Source: Siphonodentalium dalli
Taxonomy: Eukaryota; Mollusca; Scaphopoda; Gadilida; Siphonodentaliidae
Assembly (NCBI GenBank): GCA_032622095.1
Contig: CP136066.1
Span: forward strand, 201,278,978-201,342,977
Reading direction: 5' to 3'
Length of the DNA: 64,000 nt
The first letter of the stretch is position 1; every line of letters starts with the position of its first letter. Below the pieces are notes generated by a model that saw nothing but the letters and a program-made list of their open reading frames with translations, did no database searches and was not told the DNA's origin. Shown here one piece after another: positions 25,935-37,080 of the stretch. The translations under genes were made by a program, and so were the position numbers.

Positions 25935-28603
25935 TGGCAACCCTGGGGGTGATGGGTGGGGGTCGGGCTGTTTCTAGGTGGTATTTGGGGCGGGCCACCC
26001 ACCCATGCCGTCAAATCGGTCGAAATGCTTACCGTTCTCGAAAATGGTCCCCACCCCATTTTCACCCCCTCGGGGTGGCACCCCCCCGGGGGTGATGGGT
26101 GGGGGGTCGGGGTGTTTCTAGGTGGTATTTGGGGCGGGCCACCCACCCATACCGTCAAATCGGTCGAAATCCTTACCGTTCTCGAAATGGTCCACACCCC
26201 ATTTCACCCCCTCGGGGTGGCACCCCCGGGGGTGATGGGTGGGGGGTCGGGGTGTTTCTAGGTGGTATTTGTGGCGGGCCACCCACCCATGCCGTCAAAT
26301 CGGTCGAAATCCTTACCGTACTCGAAAATGGTCCATACCCCATTTTCACCCCCTCGGGGTGGCACCCCCCGGGGTTGATGGGTGGGGGTCGGGGTGTTTC
26401 TAGGTGGTATTTGGGGCGGGCCACCCACCCATGCCGTCAAATCGGTCGAAATCCTTAACGTTCTCGAAAATGGTCCACACCCCATTTTCACCCCCTCGGG
26501 GTGGCACCCCCCGGGGGTGATGGGTGGGGGGTCGGGGCGTTTCTAGGTGGTATTTGGGGCGGGCCACCCACCCATACCGTCAAATCGGTCGAAATCCTTA
26601 CCGTTCTCGAAAATGGTCCATACCCCATTTTCACCATCTCGGGGTGGCACCCCCGGGGTGATGGGTGGGGGGTCGGGGTGTTTCTAGGTGGTATTTGTGG
26701 CGGGCCACACACCCATGCCGTCAAATCGGTCGAAATACTTACCGTTCTCGAAAATGGTCCACACCCCATTTTCACCCCCTCGGGGTGGCACCCCCCGGGG
26801 GTGATGGTGGGGGGTCGGGGTGTTTCTAGGTGGTATTTGGGGCGGGCCACCCACCCATTCCGTCAAATCGGTCGAAATCCTTACCGTTCTCGAAAATGGT
26901 CCACACCCCATTTTCACCCCCTCGGGGTGGCACCCCGGGGGTGATGGGTGGGGGGTCGGGGTGTTTCTAGGTGGTATTTGGGGCGGGCCACCCACCCATG
27001 CCGTCAAATCGGTCGAAATCCTTACCGTACTCGAAAATGGTCCATACCCCATTTTCACCCCCTCGGGGTGGCATCCCCCGGGGTGATGGTGGGGGGTGGG
27101 AGTGTTTCTAGGTGGTATTTGGGGCGGGCAGGGATGTGGCTAGAGGGTCTCCGCTGGGGGGTGTCCACCTTGGGAATTTCCAACTGCACCCCCCCCCCCC
27201 TTGAGTCGGAATCACACCAACACAACTTTTTGCATAATTCCATTTGCACCCCCCCCCCCCCCTTGAGTCGGAATCACACCAAACACAACTTTTTGCATAA
27301 TTCCACTTGCACCCCCCCCCCCCCCCCTTGAGTCGAAATCGCACCAACAACTGTTTGTTTGCATAATTCCATTTGCACCCCCCCCCCTTGTACCTCATGC
27401 TCAGGCCTAATTTCCTATATATTCATAAGCCAGCTACCGACAACAGACCAGGAAACACCGGGCCTACCATGGTTGTTTGGCCCGGTGTGAGAAAATTTTG
27501 AAAAGTATATACAAGAAAATCGCAAATCCTAGCATCTAGACTGGCCTCAACTGAAGCTTTCCTAGTGTTGGAAAATTCAAACTTCATGCTCCCCCTCAGG
27601 TTGGAAAATTGTTCAACTGATGACCATTTATGTCTACAAGTTTGACCAAATGTAGTAAAATATTGTTTTGCTAAACTAATTAGCAGTTTTGTATTGGCCA
27701 TGTGGATGGGGCAATGACACACCGGGCCGACCATGGTTCGGCCCGGTGTGCGAAAATTTTGAAATCTGAACAAGAAAATCGCAAAATCCTAACATCTAGA
27801 CTAGCCTCAAGCCTTCCTACTGTTGGAAATTTCAAACCCTACACCCCCACTTAGTTTGGAAAATTTCCAACTGATGACAATTCCAATGACAATGTTGACC
27901 AATTGTATGACAATATTGTTTTCTTAAATTAACTAGAAGTTTTTGACTGGCCACGGGGGAGGGACCAGGACACAAGCTTTCCAAGTGTTGGAAATTTCCA
28001 ACCTGTCACCCCCCTAAGGTTGGAAAATTTCCAACTGATGTCCATTTCTGTCAAAAATTTTGACAAAAAATAGGAACATATGCAAATATTGGTCGAAAAA
28101 CAATAAATTCCCCCAATAAATTGTTTTATAATCAAACTACAAGAACATTTTCAACCTATTGTTGGTGTGAAATTTCGTTGTGGCAGGTATGAAATTTCCA
28201 ACTATTGAAAATATAGCTCTCTGCTGGGGGGTGACACACCCCCCCCACACCCCCCTCTAGCCACATCCCTGGGGGCGGGCCACCCACCCATGCCGTCAAA
28301 TCGGTCGAAATCCTTACCGTCTCGAAAATGGTCCATACCCCATTTTCACCCCCTCGGGGTGGCACCCCGGGGGTGATGGGTGGGGGGTCGGGGTGTTTCT
28401 AGGTGGTATTTGGGGCGGGCCACCCACCCATGCCGTCAAATCGGTCGAAATCCTTACCGTTCTCGAAAATGGTCCACACTCCATTTTCACCCCCTCGGGG
28501 TGGCACCCTCCGGGGGTGATGGGTGGGGGGTCGGGGTGTTTCTAGGTGGTATTTGGGGCGGGCCACCCACCCATGCCGTCAAATCGGTCGAAAGCGACAT
28601 TTT
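25935..28603 (-). repeat. Right arm array of the foldback element (inverted, interrupted)
   Basis: The same unit runs in the opposite orientation: about 8 units from 25935 to 27120 and 2 more from 28272 to 28603, separated by the insertion at 27129-28271. At the switch point the forward unit stops after GAGAACGGTAAGG and an inverted unit begins at about TGGCAACCC. The two arms are of unequal length (about 2.4 kb against about 1.6 kb after removing the insertion), as expected if each array gains and loses units on its own. Confidence 0.88.
27129..28271. mobile_element. Non-autonomous hAT-like element nested in the foldback arm
   Basis: The ends are a perfect 19-bp inverted repeat, CAGGGATGTGGCTAGAGGG, at 27129-27147 and 28253-28271. 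Both flanks carry GGGGCGGG (27121-27128 and 28272-28279), a perfect 8-bp target duplication. Neighbouring 143-bp units show the empty site with GGGGCGGG once. CAGGG ends plus an 8-bp duplication define hAT-type transposition. The 1,143-bp interior has no transposase frame. It holds three to four copies of a ~60-bp unit (TTGAGTCGGAATCACACC plus a C run; 27185-27385) and two copies, 264 bases apart, of a block opening with the small palindrome CACCGGGCC...GGCCCGGTG (27456 and 27720). Related relics lie at 44262-44690 and 31489-31620. Confidence 0.9.
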
Positions 28604-28654
28604 TGAAAATAAGGAATAAGGAATAGGGAATAAGTTCCAATTGTCATGTCTGTT

Positions 28655-29051
28655 GGAGACAGAGACGAGGCATTGTTTTGGTTGGCATTATTTGATATGA
28701 TGCATGAAGATGTTCACTCAAATTTCTCCTCAAATGGATCCGTTCTGGTGAGCCCATTCACCTAATGAAGTTTGAAGTTTTATTAATAGCTCACGACGAA
28801 ACATATATGTCACATTTGGCTATAAATTATATGATGAAATCGTAATTAAATGTAAATACAATAACATGTGAGTGACAGGTGATCGGAATCCAAAATTAAT
28901 AATAGTCATATCATCTCTTCTTTTTTCTGATAAACACATGTGCAAACAAAAAAGTTATTTAAATGTAATTATGTATACCCAATTGTCACACTAACTAAAT
29001 GTACATGCTTCAAATATGACCTCTGAGATCAATTATCTTTTCAAATTTTTT
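28655..29051. other. No recognisable feature
   Basis: AT-rich sequence between the foldback element and the LINE relic. Nothing further can be supported. Confidence 0.45.
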
Positions 29052-29379
29052 TCAACAATGATACATACGTATATGAGCATCATTACTTGATAAGATTAAT
29101 ATCATCTTTTCAATATCAGACATATTATTAAATTCAGGTATAAAATCATTTAACGAGTTGAACATAATGTTCCTGTCATTTGAATATCTTTTTATACAAT
29201 ACACAATTAGATGTTTTTCATCTTCAATGTTATTTGTACATAAATCACATGTCTTTTATCTTCCGCAGTTTTATTTGGCATGTATAGGTGCATGTTTTAC
29301 ATATTCCAGGACAGACTGTCATCATTTTCACCAAAGAATTTCTCGGAAGTTATTCAGAGAAAACACCCATGACACTTGA
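29052..29379 (-). pseudogene. LINE 3' end relic (reverse-transcriptase C-terminal zinc motif)
   Basis: On the minus strand, a frame from about 29249 down to a TGA at 29052-29054 reads CDLCTNNIEDEKHLIVYC. This is a C-x2-C-x8-H-x4-C motif with exactly the spacing found in the LINE protein at 60157-61011. It is followed by about 45 residues before the stop. Such a motif after the reverse-transcriptase domain is typical of non-LTR retrotransposon ORF2 C-termini. The residues that should precede it (LRKIK-like) are in another frame, with a stop in the zinc-motif frame just upstream, so the copy is frameshifted and 5' truncated. It lies alone, with no recognisable RT domain upstream. The LINE family is not certain. 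Confidence 0.6.
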
Positions 29380-31384
29380 ATTTCACATGTTTCACATATC
29401 ATCTTTATTGCATATATAATATGAAACGTTGTTTATAGAGAACACATGCACATAAATGGAGTTTAATACATGTTTTACTCATTAGGTACAACAATCCTAG
29501 AGTAATTAGAAGAGAAAAACAAGCAAATCACCAGATACCTTGGTGCCTAATTGGCTATATGAGAGGGAATGTGTCAGAATGTTGATTTAAAGTTGTTTTC
29601 TTATACGACACAATAAACTACCCCATATATTACAATAAAGAACATGAGCGTCGCTAGGGCGTGGCAAAATACGCGCGTGGTAATTTTTAGACTGAACGAT
29701 CAATTATTTGGACAGAAACGACAATAGCTGAAAATTTGGCGATACCATTCAGAAAGTAGCCGACCCAATGGATGCACATGGAAATAAGGAACTTGGAAAT
29801 TTCTGTTTGCTACAAAGAGGCCAATGCATGCAATGGTACATTTTGACTGAATTTCCAGTCATGGGGTTTTAGGTTGTGCCAAAGAAAATTAAATTTGTGG
29901 TTGGGGTTATAAGTCAGAGAAAAAATAAGGTCGGTAGGTAGGCTTAAAATTATATATTTTTATGACTTTCTTTTCTCCCTTGAAATTTAATTATATCACT
30001 GGACTGAGAAAAGTTTGCATTGCTTCTTATACAAGTCAAATACGCTGACTAAGAAATCAACAGATTATTTGTTTGACGTTATAATGTACGGCAGGCAGAG
30101 ACAAAAACAGATCATAGAAGATATAGAGCACAATGATTCATATTGAGTGGTGGGACATGTGCAGATAAGAAGTTCAACAAACGATCATAGGTTATCTGAA
30201 CATTTATTAAGGGAACTACACGTCAATGAGTAATTAGTTTGGACAAGGTTAATGTCACAATAGCCTTGAATAGGCTCAAGCGGATAGAGTTGTTGACATG
30301 CTTGAATGATACCGAAAGTTCGCAATAACACATTCATAAGCTATGACTGGTGATAACAAATTTTAAGAGATAAGCGAGTCACATTCAAGACATATTCGTA
30401 ATGCACTGGTAAGCAGCCCACAATGCATGTGGGCACTTGACATAATACTTCTGGTGTCATATATTTCGGAAGTCGCGTGTACAGATCCATCATAGGGTAC
30501 TCGACAACAGTTTACTTTCTACTGTAGGAAGAACAAAAACATTTACAGCCACTAGGGGCATATGCCATTCGCAACATGAAATATTCAAGCAATATCATGC
30601 ATACACCGAACAGTGCATCAAACATACCCATGTACTGTACCTCATTATACCTTATTATATTAAAGGCACGGATGGCCTTCGTTGTAGGTGATAATTTAGA
30701 AATAACAGTTACCAAATTAGGAAAAGTTCCTCATGAATATAATAATAGTATAGTATAATTACTAAAACATATCTGCTGCAACATAATAATCCTAGTGCAA
30801 ATAGGTTCACATTGGACTTATTTCATTCTGATATAGGCCCATTGTGAGCTTACTTTAAATTTGTTTTTCGTAGGTCGCGAGTTGAGAATTGAATTAAATA
30901 ATATGGGATTAACTCAAAACACCATAGGCGTTCTATTTTATATAGTCTTTTACCATATCGATAACTATTTTTAATGTATTAATATTCCTTAATTAATGCC
31001 AAATAATTTCTCACAAAGTGTACACAAAATTTTGAAAATTTGAGTGTTTGATGAATGTATGCCCGTTTAGCACCAAAATGGTAAGCACCGGTGCCAAATG
31101 AATGGCACCAATTGCCGCTGCCTACCTATGTAGTGCTGATATCGCCTGGTGTAATCATAGTCTTAGAGTTCAATTTTGCAGACCACTATGGAATCGGGAC
31201 TATAATGAAATTAGTCCACAGAACTCTGTAGGAATTCCTATTTCTCATATACTTAACCCCAGACATTTCTATGGAATAATGTTCTAGCTTTGGAAAATAA
31301 ACTCTATTTATTAGTACCACATGCTGCACAGCTATGTGGGCATAGTCTACATGTCTTAGGATGATTCCAAGACATATGCGTGGA
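29380..31384. other. No gene; one TTAA-type repeat end at 30660
   Basis: AT-rich sequence with short chance frames. At 30660 TTAA is followed by AGGCACGGATGGCCTTCG, then a stretch to about 30760 that matches 51946-52045 (AAGCACGGATGGCCTTCG and a shared TAATTTAGAAAT motif). The first bases also resemble the left end of the TTAA-flanked element at 63121. I could not place the right end of this copy. Confidence 0.4.
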
Positions 31385-32155
31385 ATCGCGGTGGGTAAAT
31401 GTTAAAGGGACACAACGCACTCGCTGTGGGTGATTGATAAAGGGAAACATGTTACTCACATTGTGTGAATGTTAAAGGGACACAAGGCCAGAAATTTCAT
31501 ACCTGCCAAATCATTAGTTGGAAATTTCACACCAACAATAGGTTGAAAATGTTCTTGTAATTTGATTTTCAAACAATTTATTGGGGAATTAATTGTTTTT
31601 GGACCCCAGTGGGTACCATCCCGACGGGGTGAAAATGGGGTATAGACCATTTTCGAGAAAGGTGAGGATTTCGGCCGATTTGACGGCATGGGTGGGTGGC
31701 CCGCCACAAATACCCCTTAGAAACACACGATCGCCCACCCATCACCACCGGTGGTGACAAGGCAGTCACAATGTGTGAATGTTAAAGTGTTAAAAAGTCA
31801 ATCACGGTTGGTGAATGTTAAGAGGACACACGGAACTCAGTGTGTGAATGTTAAAGGAACACAATGCACTCGCGGTAGTTGAATTTTAAAGGGAAATACG
31901 GTACTTTCATTATGTGATTGTTAAAGAACACAATGCACTCGCGGTGGATGAATGTTAAAGGGAAACACGGTACTCGCATTATGTGATTGTTAAGGAACAC
32001 AAGACAATCGCGGTGGATGAATGTTAAAGGGTACCACGGTACTGATGGTGGGTGAATGTTAAAGGGACACACGACACTCAGTGTGTGGATGTTAAAGGAA
32101 CACAGCTCACTCGCGGTGGGTGAATGTTATATGGACACATATCACTCGTGTGTGT
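31385..32155. repeat. Minisatellite of about 36 bp, degenerate
   Basis: Units have the form GTGGATGAATGTTAAAGGG followed by ACACA(C/A)GGTACTCGC and are repeated with substitutions and small indels. The array is split by the insertion at 31489-31756 and resumes after it. Motifs TGTTAAAGG and CACTCGCGGT make the periodicity easy to see. Short minus-strand frames here are repeat translations. Confidence 0.8.
31489..31756. mobile_element. Chimeric insertion: hAT-MITE tail joined to one foldback unit
   Basis: Bases 31489-31607 match the reverse complement of the interior right end of the hAT-like element (about 28080-28195), with shared motifs GAAATTTCATACCTGCC and ACCAACAATAGGTTGAAAAT. Bases 31608-31756 are one diverged unit of the foldback array (GGGGTGAAAATGGGGTAT and CCGATTTGACGGCATGGG). 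ACAAGGC flanks the block on both sides (31482-31488 and 31757-31763), consistent with a 7-bp target duplication and a single insertion event. In the large locus these two sequences meet at a different junction, so this is an independent chimera. Confidence 0.65.
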
Positions 32156-32734
32156 AACCAAAATTTAAAATTATCCTCTTTTTTAATAAACATAAATATT
32201 TTTTTTCGTTTTTCGAATTATTTATTGTTTTGCTTTGGATTTTTTTTTTTAAACATCGATAGCATGTTCTTAATACACTTTTTTATCAAGAAAGATGTCA
32301 CTCTCTCTCTCTATCTCTCGCTCTTCTCTCTCGTCCATCTTATCTCCCACCCAAATATCAATACATAACAAAGACAAGATTGACATTGTGATGAAGTTTA
32401 TTGAAATTTAATCATTGTCTGAATCTTTACCGTTAGATTTATTTCTAAGAGTTTCTTGAATTTGCTCATCGCTTCATCCCATGATCCGCAGCCCATTCAT
32501 TATTATATCCAATTTGATCAACTGGTCCATTTTCTTCAGGATAGTGTTATGTATGGGGGATGTTTCCAGTCGATGCTGATGTATTCTATCAAATGTCTAG
32601 AAGTGTTGAGAAAAAGATCAAAATTAGTGACGATGCATTCTCGTTGAGCTTTTTCATCGCAGCTTTCTTACAACCAAATACTGCGCCGTGGAATGACGCG
32701 TTACCCCGTTCATTTCCGTCCGAATCTAGAATCC
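32156..32734. other. No gene; CT-rich microsatellite at about 32299-32335
   Basis: AT-rich sequence with a short CT tract. Two overlapping frames of about 60 codons near 32456-32748 have no recognised family features. Confidence 0.4.
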
Positions 32735-32899
32735 TATATAAGGATTAACTGTCATGTGGACAGTTTTTATGGAGATGTAACAGTGAGGTAAGTGGTCATA
32801 ACTTGTTTAAAACCCGAAGGGTTTTACATACAAGTTATGACCACTTACCTCACGGTTACATCTCCATAAAAACAGTCCACATGACAGTTAATCCTTATA
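32735..32899. repeat. Long hairpin (arms about 70 bp)
   Basis: The left arm runs from TATATAAGGATTAACTGTC through GGTAAGTGGTCATAACTTGT. The right arm is its reverse complement, from ACAAGTTATGACCACTTACC to GACAGTTAATCC. The loop is about 25 bases around ACCCGAAGGGTTTTAC. Very few mismatches separate the arms, so the palindrome is young or is maintained by conversion. No terminal duplication was recognised. Confidence 0.85.
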
Positions 32900-33889
32900 T
32901 TTATATACATTTATCGAAAAAGCCGCTTTTGTAAATGTATTTAAATCGAAAAGTGCATGTATCGTGACAAAACCATCCCAAAATATCCCATAGCACCCTT
33001 GGCAAAAGTTAACAGGAACAATATTTTATATTGAAACCTGATGACTTATTAAGTCAATCCTGCGCAATGTCTCCAAATGCGCCCAAAACATTACGCGTTC
33101 TTCTTTCCGAAACCTATGACGCTGCGATGTAATTATGGGGCTGCAGTTATGAGCTCTTTCGCGTTCACCGAGAAATAACTGCAACTAGTCACGTGGGCGC
33201 CGACCAATCGGAATCCTGGATTTAGTGATAATCACACTTAGTATGTAATTATATGCAAATACAACGACGTGGAATGTGGTGACATTAATTTTAGTGAGCA
33301 TGTTAAATAAGTGGGACTCTATATTCATTTATTAATGGACATTGTGTAGCTATACGGATGAACAACTGACGTTTTGAGCTTCAGTATGAAAAGTTCTCCA
33401 GATGTTTGTTATAAATGTGACTATTTGAAGTCATATTTATGTAAATTTGGACATGTTTAAGTAATGTGTTTTCTTAAAAATGTTATAACTCATACTGCCT
33501 GTGAAATATAGAAAATGTTACCTTTGAACTTGACCTCAAGGTCATCAAGATCACTTTCACGCTCGAATCTCGCTCTTATATTGAACCCCATATCATGAAC
33601 TATATGTATACCAAGTTTCATGCTTTTGTCCAATTTTGCACAATTCGGCCATTTTGGGACATTACTATGAGTGCGCGCAAATAAACATACAGGAAAGTCG
33701 CAATAACAACGACAGACGACAGCTAAGCATTCATATAAACTTTGAGACGAAAATCATTTATTACTTTTAATTCAATGAACTAGAAATTTAGAGTGTTGTC
33801 GAATTTCGCTCGATAGACTATAGACTTGTCAATGTTCACCTTAAAGTTCAAAACGTAGTAACCTGACACTTTCTGCATTAATTGCATGC
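32900..33889. other. No recognisable feature
   Basis: AT-rich sequence with no long frame. It includes a somewhat GC-richer patch near 33060-33230 that holds CACGTG (33191), but nothing there can be called a promoter from the sequence alone. Confidence 0.4.
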
Positions 33890-34179
33890 TTTAAAGCCTA
33901 AGCTAATGTTATATTTTATAGAACAATCTGGGGGTTTCCGGTAAATAGCATGGAAATTCCCATCTTTGGATCCAAGAAATGAGTTGTTTAGAGTTATTGT
34001 TCGTTGTGGAAAACATAACACTTACAGAAGCTTACAGCTATGTAAATTGTTTACAAAGAATGGTTTCAATATGCGAATTCTAATCAATGGAGGATTATTT
34101 AAAATGAAAATAAGAACAAATACGTTCTATTCTTTTTTATAGAATATTTTGGTTTCTTTTTGTTACAATTTGTCATTAA

Positions 34180-34284
34180 AGGCCCACTTAATTTTCGAAT
34201 CACCCGATCACATTATGGTATTCTTCCAAATGGTATTATAATATGGAATAATGTAATCTGGGCATTCGAAATTTAAGTGGGCCT
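34180..34284. mobile_element. 105-bp palindromic TTAA-flanked element
   Basis: TTAA (34176-34179 and 34285-34288) flanks a hairpin-like element starting AGGCCCACTTAATTTTCGAA and ending in TTCGAAATTTAAGTGGGCCT. The TIR covers at least 20 bases with one change. TTAA duplications are made by piggyBac and Kolobok-type transposases. The element is far too short to code for one. Confidence 0.75.
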
Positions 34285-34639
34285 TTAATGTATAATGAAT
34301 ATTAATAATATCGTCACAGTGCAGGGTTGCTCTTATCCTGACTAAATATGTAGACGTTTAATCTTTGTAGTTGTAGATGCTATTTTCTTGTGCTGTTGAT
34401 ATACTAGTACACATTTTGTTTCTCACGGACTTGCGACGACTCAGGTGATGGGGCGAAAAGTGACATCATGTACATGTATATTGTATAAATATAGAGCTTA
34501 CATGAAACTCTTAATCTCGCGGTATCCGGTGGGTTAAGACCCATCTTGGGCGCCATTGTGACTGGGTTAGGCGTCAGGTTCGTGTCTAATTAGGGCAAGA
34601 TTTTATTACAGAAGTTACAAACATCATATAACATGTATA

Positions 34640-35265
34640 TCGAGTATTTTGGAAGATCTGTCTGTGTGTCTGTCTGTGTGTTTGTGTGTTCGCGATGGAC
34701 TCGAAAACGGCCGAACCGATTTCGATGAAACTTGGTATGTGGGGGTATTTTCGGCCGAGAACTGGCATGGGCCTATTAATTTGTCCGTGCGACGTGACCT
34801 TGACCTTGAAATCGGGTAATTTCAAGGTCAAACGCCCGAATATCTCGGGATTTAGATGAAACTTGGTATGTGGGGGTGTTTTCGGCCGAGTGGTGAAATG
34901 AGCCTATTAATTTGCCTGTGCGACGTGACCTTGACCTTGAAATCGGGTAACTTCAAGGTAAAATCGCCAATTTTGATGGGATTTCGACGAAATTTGATAC
35001 GTGGGGTTACTTTTGTCCACTGATTGTTTTGGACGGGTCCAATCGTGACCCCGACCAGACCTTGACCTTCAAAATGATCAATTCAAGGTCAAATCGGGTA
35101 AAACCGGATGGATTTCGACGGGCACGTTTGTCGGGTACTTTTGTCCGGGCAGTGTTTTTGGACTGGTCAAATCGTGACCCCACTTGACCTTGACCTTCAA
35201 ATGGACAATTCAAGGTCAAAGCCCGGACGAAGTCGGGTCACCTTCTAGTATATATATATATTGAA
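34640..35265 (-). repeat. Tandem repeat block with nuclear-receptor half-site motifs, ending in a LINE/SINE-like tail
   Basis: About four diverged units of roughly 110-130 bp contain AACTTGGTATGTGGGGGT, TTTCGGCCGAG and TGACCTTGACCTTGAAAT (34795, 34926), with related forms near 35050-35070 and 35184-35195. The left edge is a TGTCTGTCTGTGTG microsatellite and the right edge is GACGAAGTCGGGTCACC followed by TATATATA. This is the reverse-strand version of the repeat at 1668-1862. On the minus strand, TCAAGGTCA matches the extended half-site bound by ERR and NR5A receptors. Whether it is bound is unknown. Confidence 0.6.
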
Positions 35266-36496
35266 TGGACCATGCAGTGTGAATAATTCTTTGCAATGTT
35301 TCTGGATGTTTGCTGTTATATTGTAATTTTAAATAGAGTTGTCCCTCATCGAATAATAGAATTTGCGAGAACATGGGTGTTTTATTACCAATATTAGACG
35401 GGTGCAAATGAACTGTTTTAAACTTCCTTGTTCTGTTTCAAAACGGATATTATGACAGCATTGAACAACAAACCCACCCACTCTTTCGTGTAAGTTTTCT
35501 GTATTCTTCCAGAAAGTTGTCTCGTTATTTCGTGAAAGTAATATTTAACGAAATAACTGGCTGTAATCTTAGAGATATCTCTCATTTTGAAGACATAAAC
35601 ATTGGTTTACGAGAGGCTGATGTCATACTAGGCCATTTGGTTTTGCCTTTCATGCCAACACCTCACAAGGACAAGTGTGTATCTTCGGTATCAGAGGTAA
35701 TTTTCTAGTTAACTGTTTCTTTCCTATATATATGACGTTACATATAACAGATATCGGGTGTTTTTTGGATGCCGGATTCCGAGATGAACTTCCCAGGTGG
35801 ACGTGTTTCCGACTCCATGTAACATGTGTATCGTACTATAATACGTCGGATTCCGACTATATAATGACAACGGGAAGTTGTCCCGTCGGGAACCCATTTT
35901 AGTCATTTTAATTTTCTTATTTTCTACAAATGTCCGGCTTTCCAAATATATAAATACACATATATACGCCTGTGAGTTGACAAGGTCGATATTAAACCGA
36001 GAAAAAATTAGCACTATATTTGCCCCACATACCCTGTATTTCGTTTCACATGAATTAACCATTGACCGGCATCGCTAAGGCCTTTTTTGTAGTAACTTGG
36101 TTAGATGTCCTGACCGTTTATTTAGCAATATTATATCTCACGTGACTTTCTCGCATTCTGATTGGCTGCATACTGCTATACTATTTTACGATAGTACCCC
36201 AGTAGGATTCCTACATGCCTACTATTCTTTTTCTATTTATAGTAACAAACTCATTTCCCGAAATCGGTTTTCCGCCTGAAGATACGGCCAATATTAAACT
36301 ATACCCTGTACGATTCTTGTTGCAATATAGGCATATCGTAGATGTATTGGTGAATTGTAATGATCTTACAAATGTCAGAGCATAGCCAGCCAATGTATTT
36401 AATAGTTCTCCGCTTGGTTGGCAAGCGACCAGTCCTAATTTTGTAATGCCAGCGGAAGTTATTTATAACTTCCATTTCCGTTTTGATCGAAGTTAA

Positions 36497-37080
36497 AGGG
36501 GTACTGTACGCCATTTTCATTAAATTTCCGGTGACAACAACGATCTAATATCGATAATATATAGAAACATAAGTAATTTGAGTCGAAGATGTATTCTGTA
36601 AACGCTCAGGTTAATAGGCTATCTTAAAATTTAATAATTTAAAAGTTAATAATTTGATATAAATTGAATTTATGACTGGAGCCATAAAATGGCGTCAATT
36701 AAATTACGAATTTCCGTAATCAAAATAAAGTAATTGAGGGATACTGGCTTGTTAAACCGATCGCACACACGATCGCTTAAAATATTATGATGATACGGGG
36801 AGAACACTCAAGCCACTCACTGACTAGCGACGATACAATAACTTAAATGATTATATGGGACTAGTATGCATATAATGTAACTTTTATTTGATTCATTTGG
36901 TTGAAAACTGTACAAAAATTACTCGACAACGACAATTTGTATTTTTGCATTCCGGTAAATTTGTCATCCGTAACACTACTTCGTACTCAACAGACTTTCA
37001 AATAATGAAAGAATTGTTACCTTATTCTCCGACTCGGAGACTATAAAAACCAACAACAACATTTGGCGTACAGTACCCCT
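36497..37080. mobile_element. 584-bp TTAA-flanked TIR element (intact copy)
   Basis: TTAA occurs on both sides (36493-36496 and 37081-37084). The ends are perfect inverted repeats of AGGGGTACTGTACGCCA. There is no transposase frame. A second copy of the same family lies at 59303-62003 and is split by a nested element; comparison of the two shows this copy to be the empty-site version. TTAA targeting points to the piggyBac or Kolobok groups. AGGGG ends fit Kolobok better than the CCC ends usual in piggyBac, which is inference. Confidence 0.85.

Larger units (their letters stand above)
23504..28654. mobile_element. Foldback-type element with long tandem-repeat inverted arms
   Basis: The outer ends are near-perfect inverted repeats: AACAGACATGACAATTGG at 23504, then ATTCCCTATTCCTTATTCC, against the reverse complement ending at 28654. 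About 100 bases match with one difference seen near 23565. Inside, each arm is a tandem array of a GC-rich unit of roughly 143 bp (motifs GACCATTTTCGAGAACGG, CGACCGATTTGACGGC and GGGTGGGTGGCCCGCCCC). The orientation flips near 25934. The left arm has about 17 units and the right about 10. Possible target duplication: GGAGAC at 23497-23502 and 28655-28660, offset by one base on the left. Long inverted arms built from short tandem repeats are the hallmark of Foldback (FB)-like elements. There is no transposase frame, so it would move only in trans. Confidence 0.75.

Noticed and set aside
23590-27331. Gly/Pro-rich open frames up to 212 codons on both strands
   Set aside because: They are translations of the 143-bp foldback unit in different frames and orientations. 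Frame changes from unit to unit and both strands are equally open.
33140-33230. Promoter around a CACGTG motif
   Set aside because: A single E-box and modest GC content, without a downstream coding exon, do not support a promoter.
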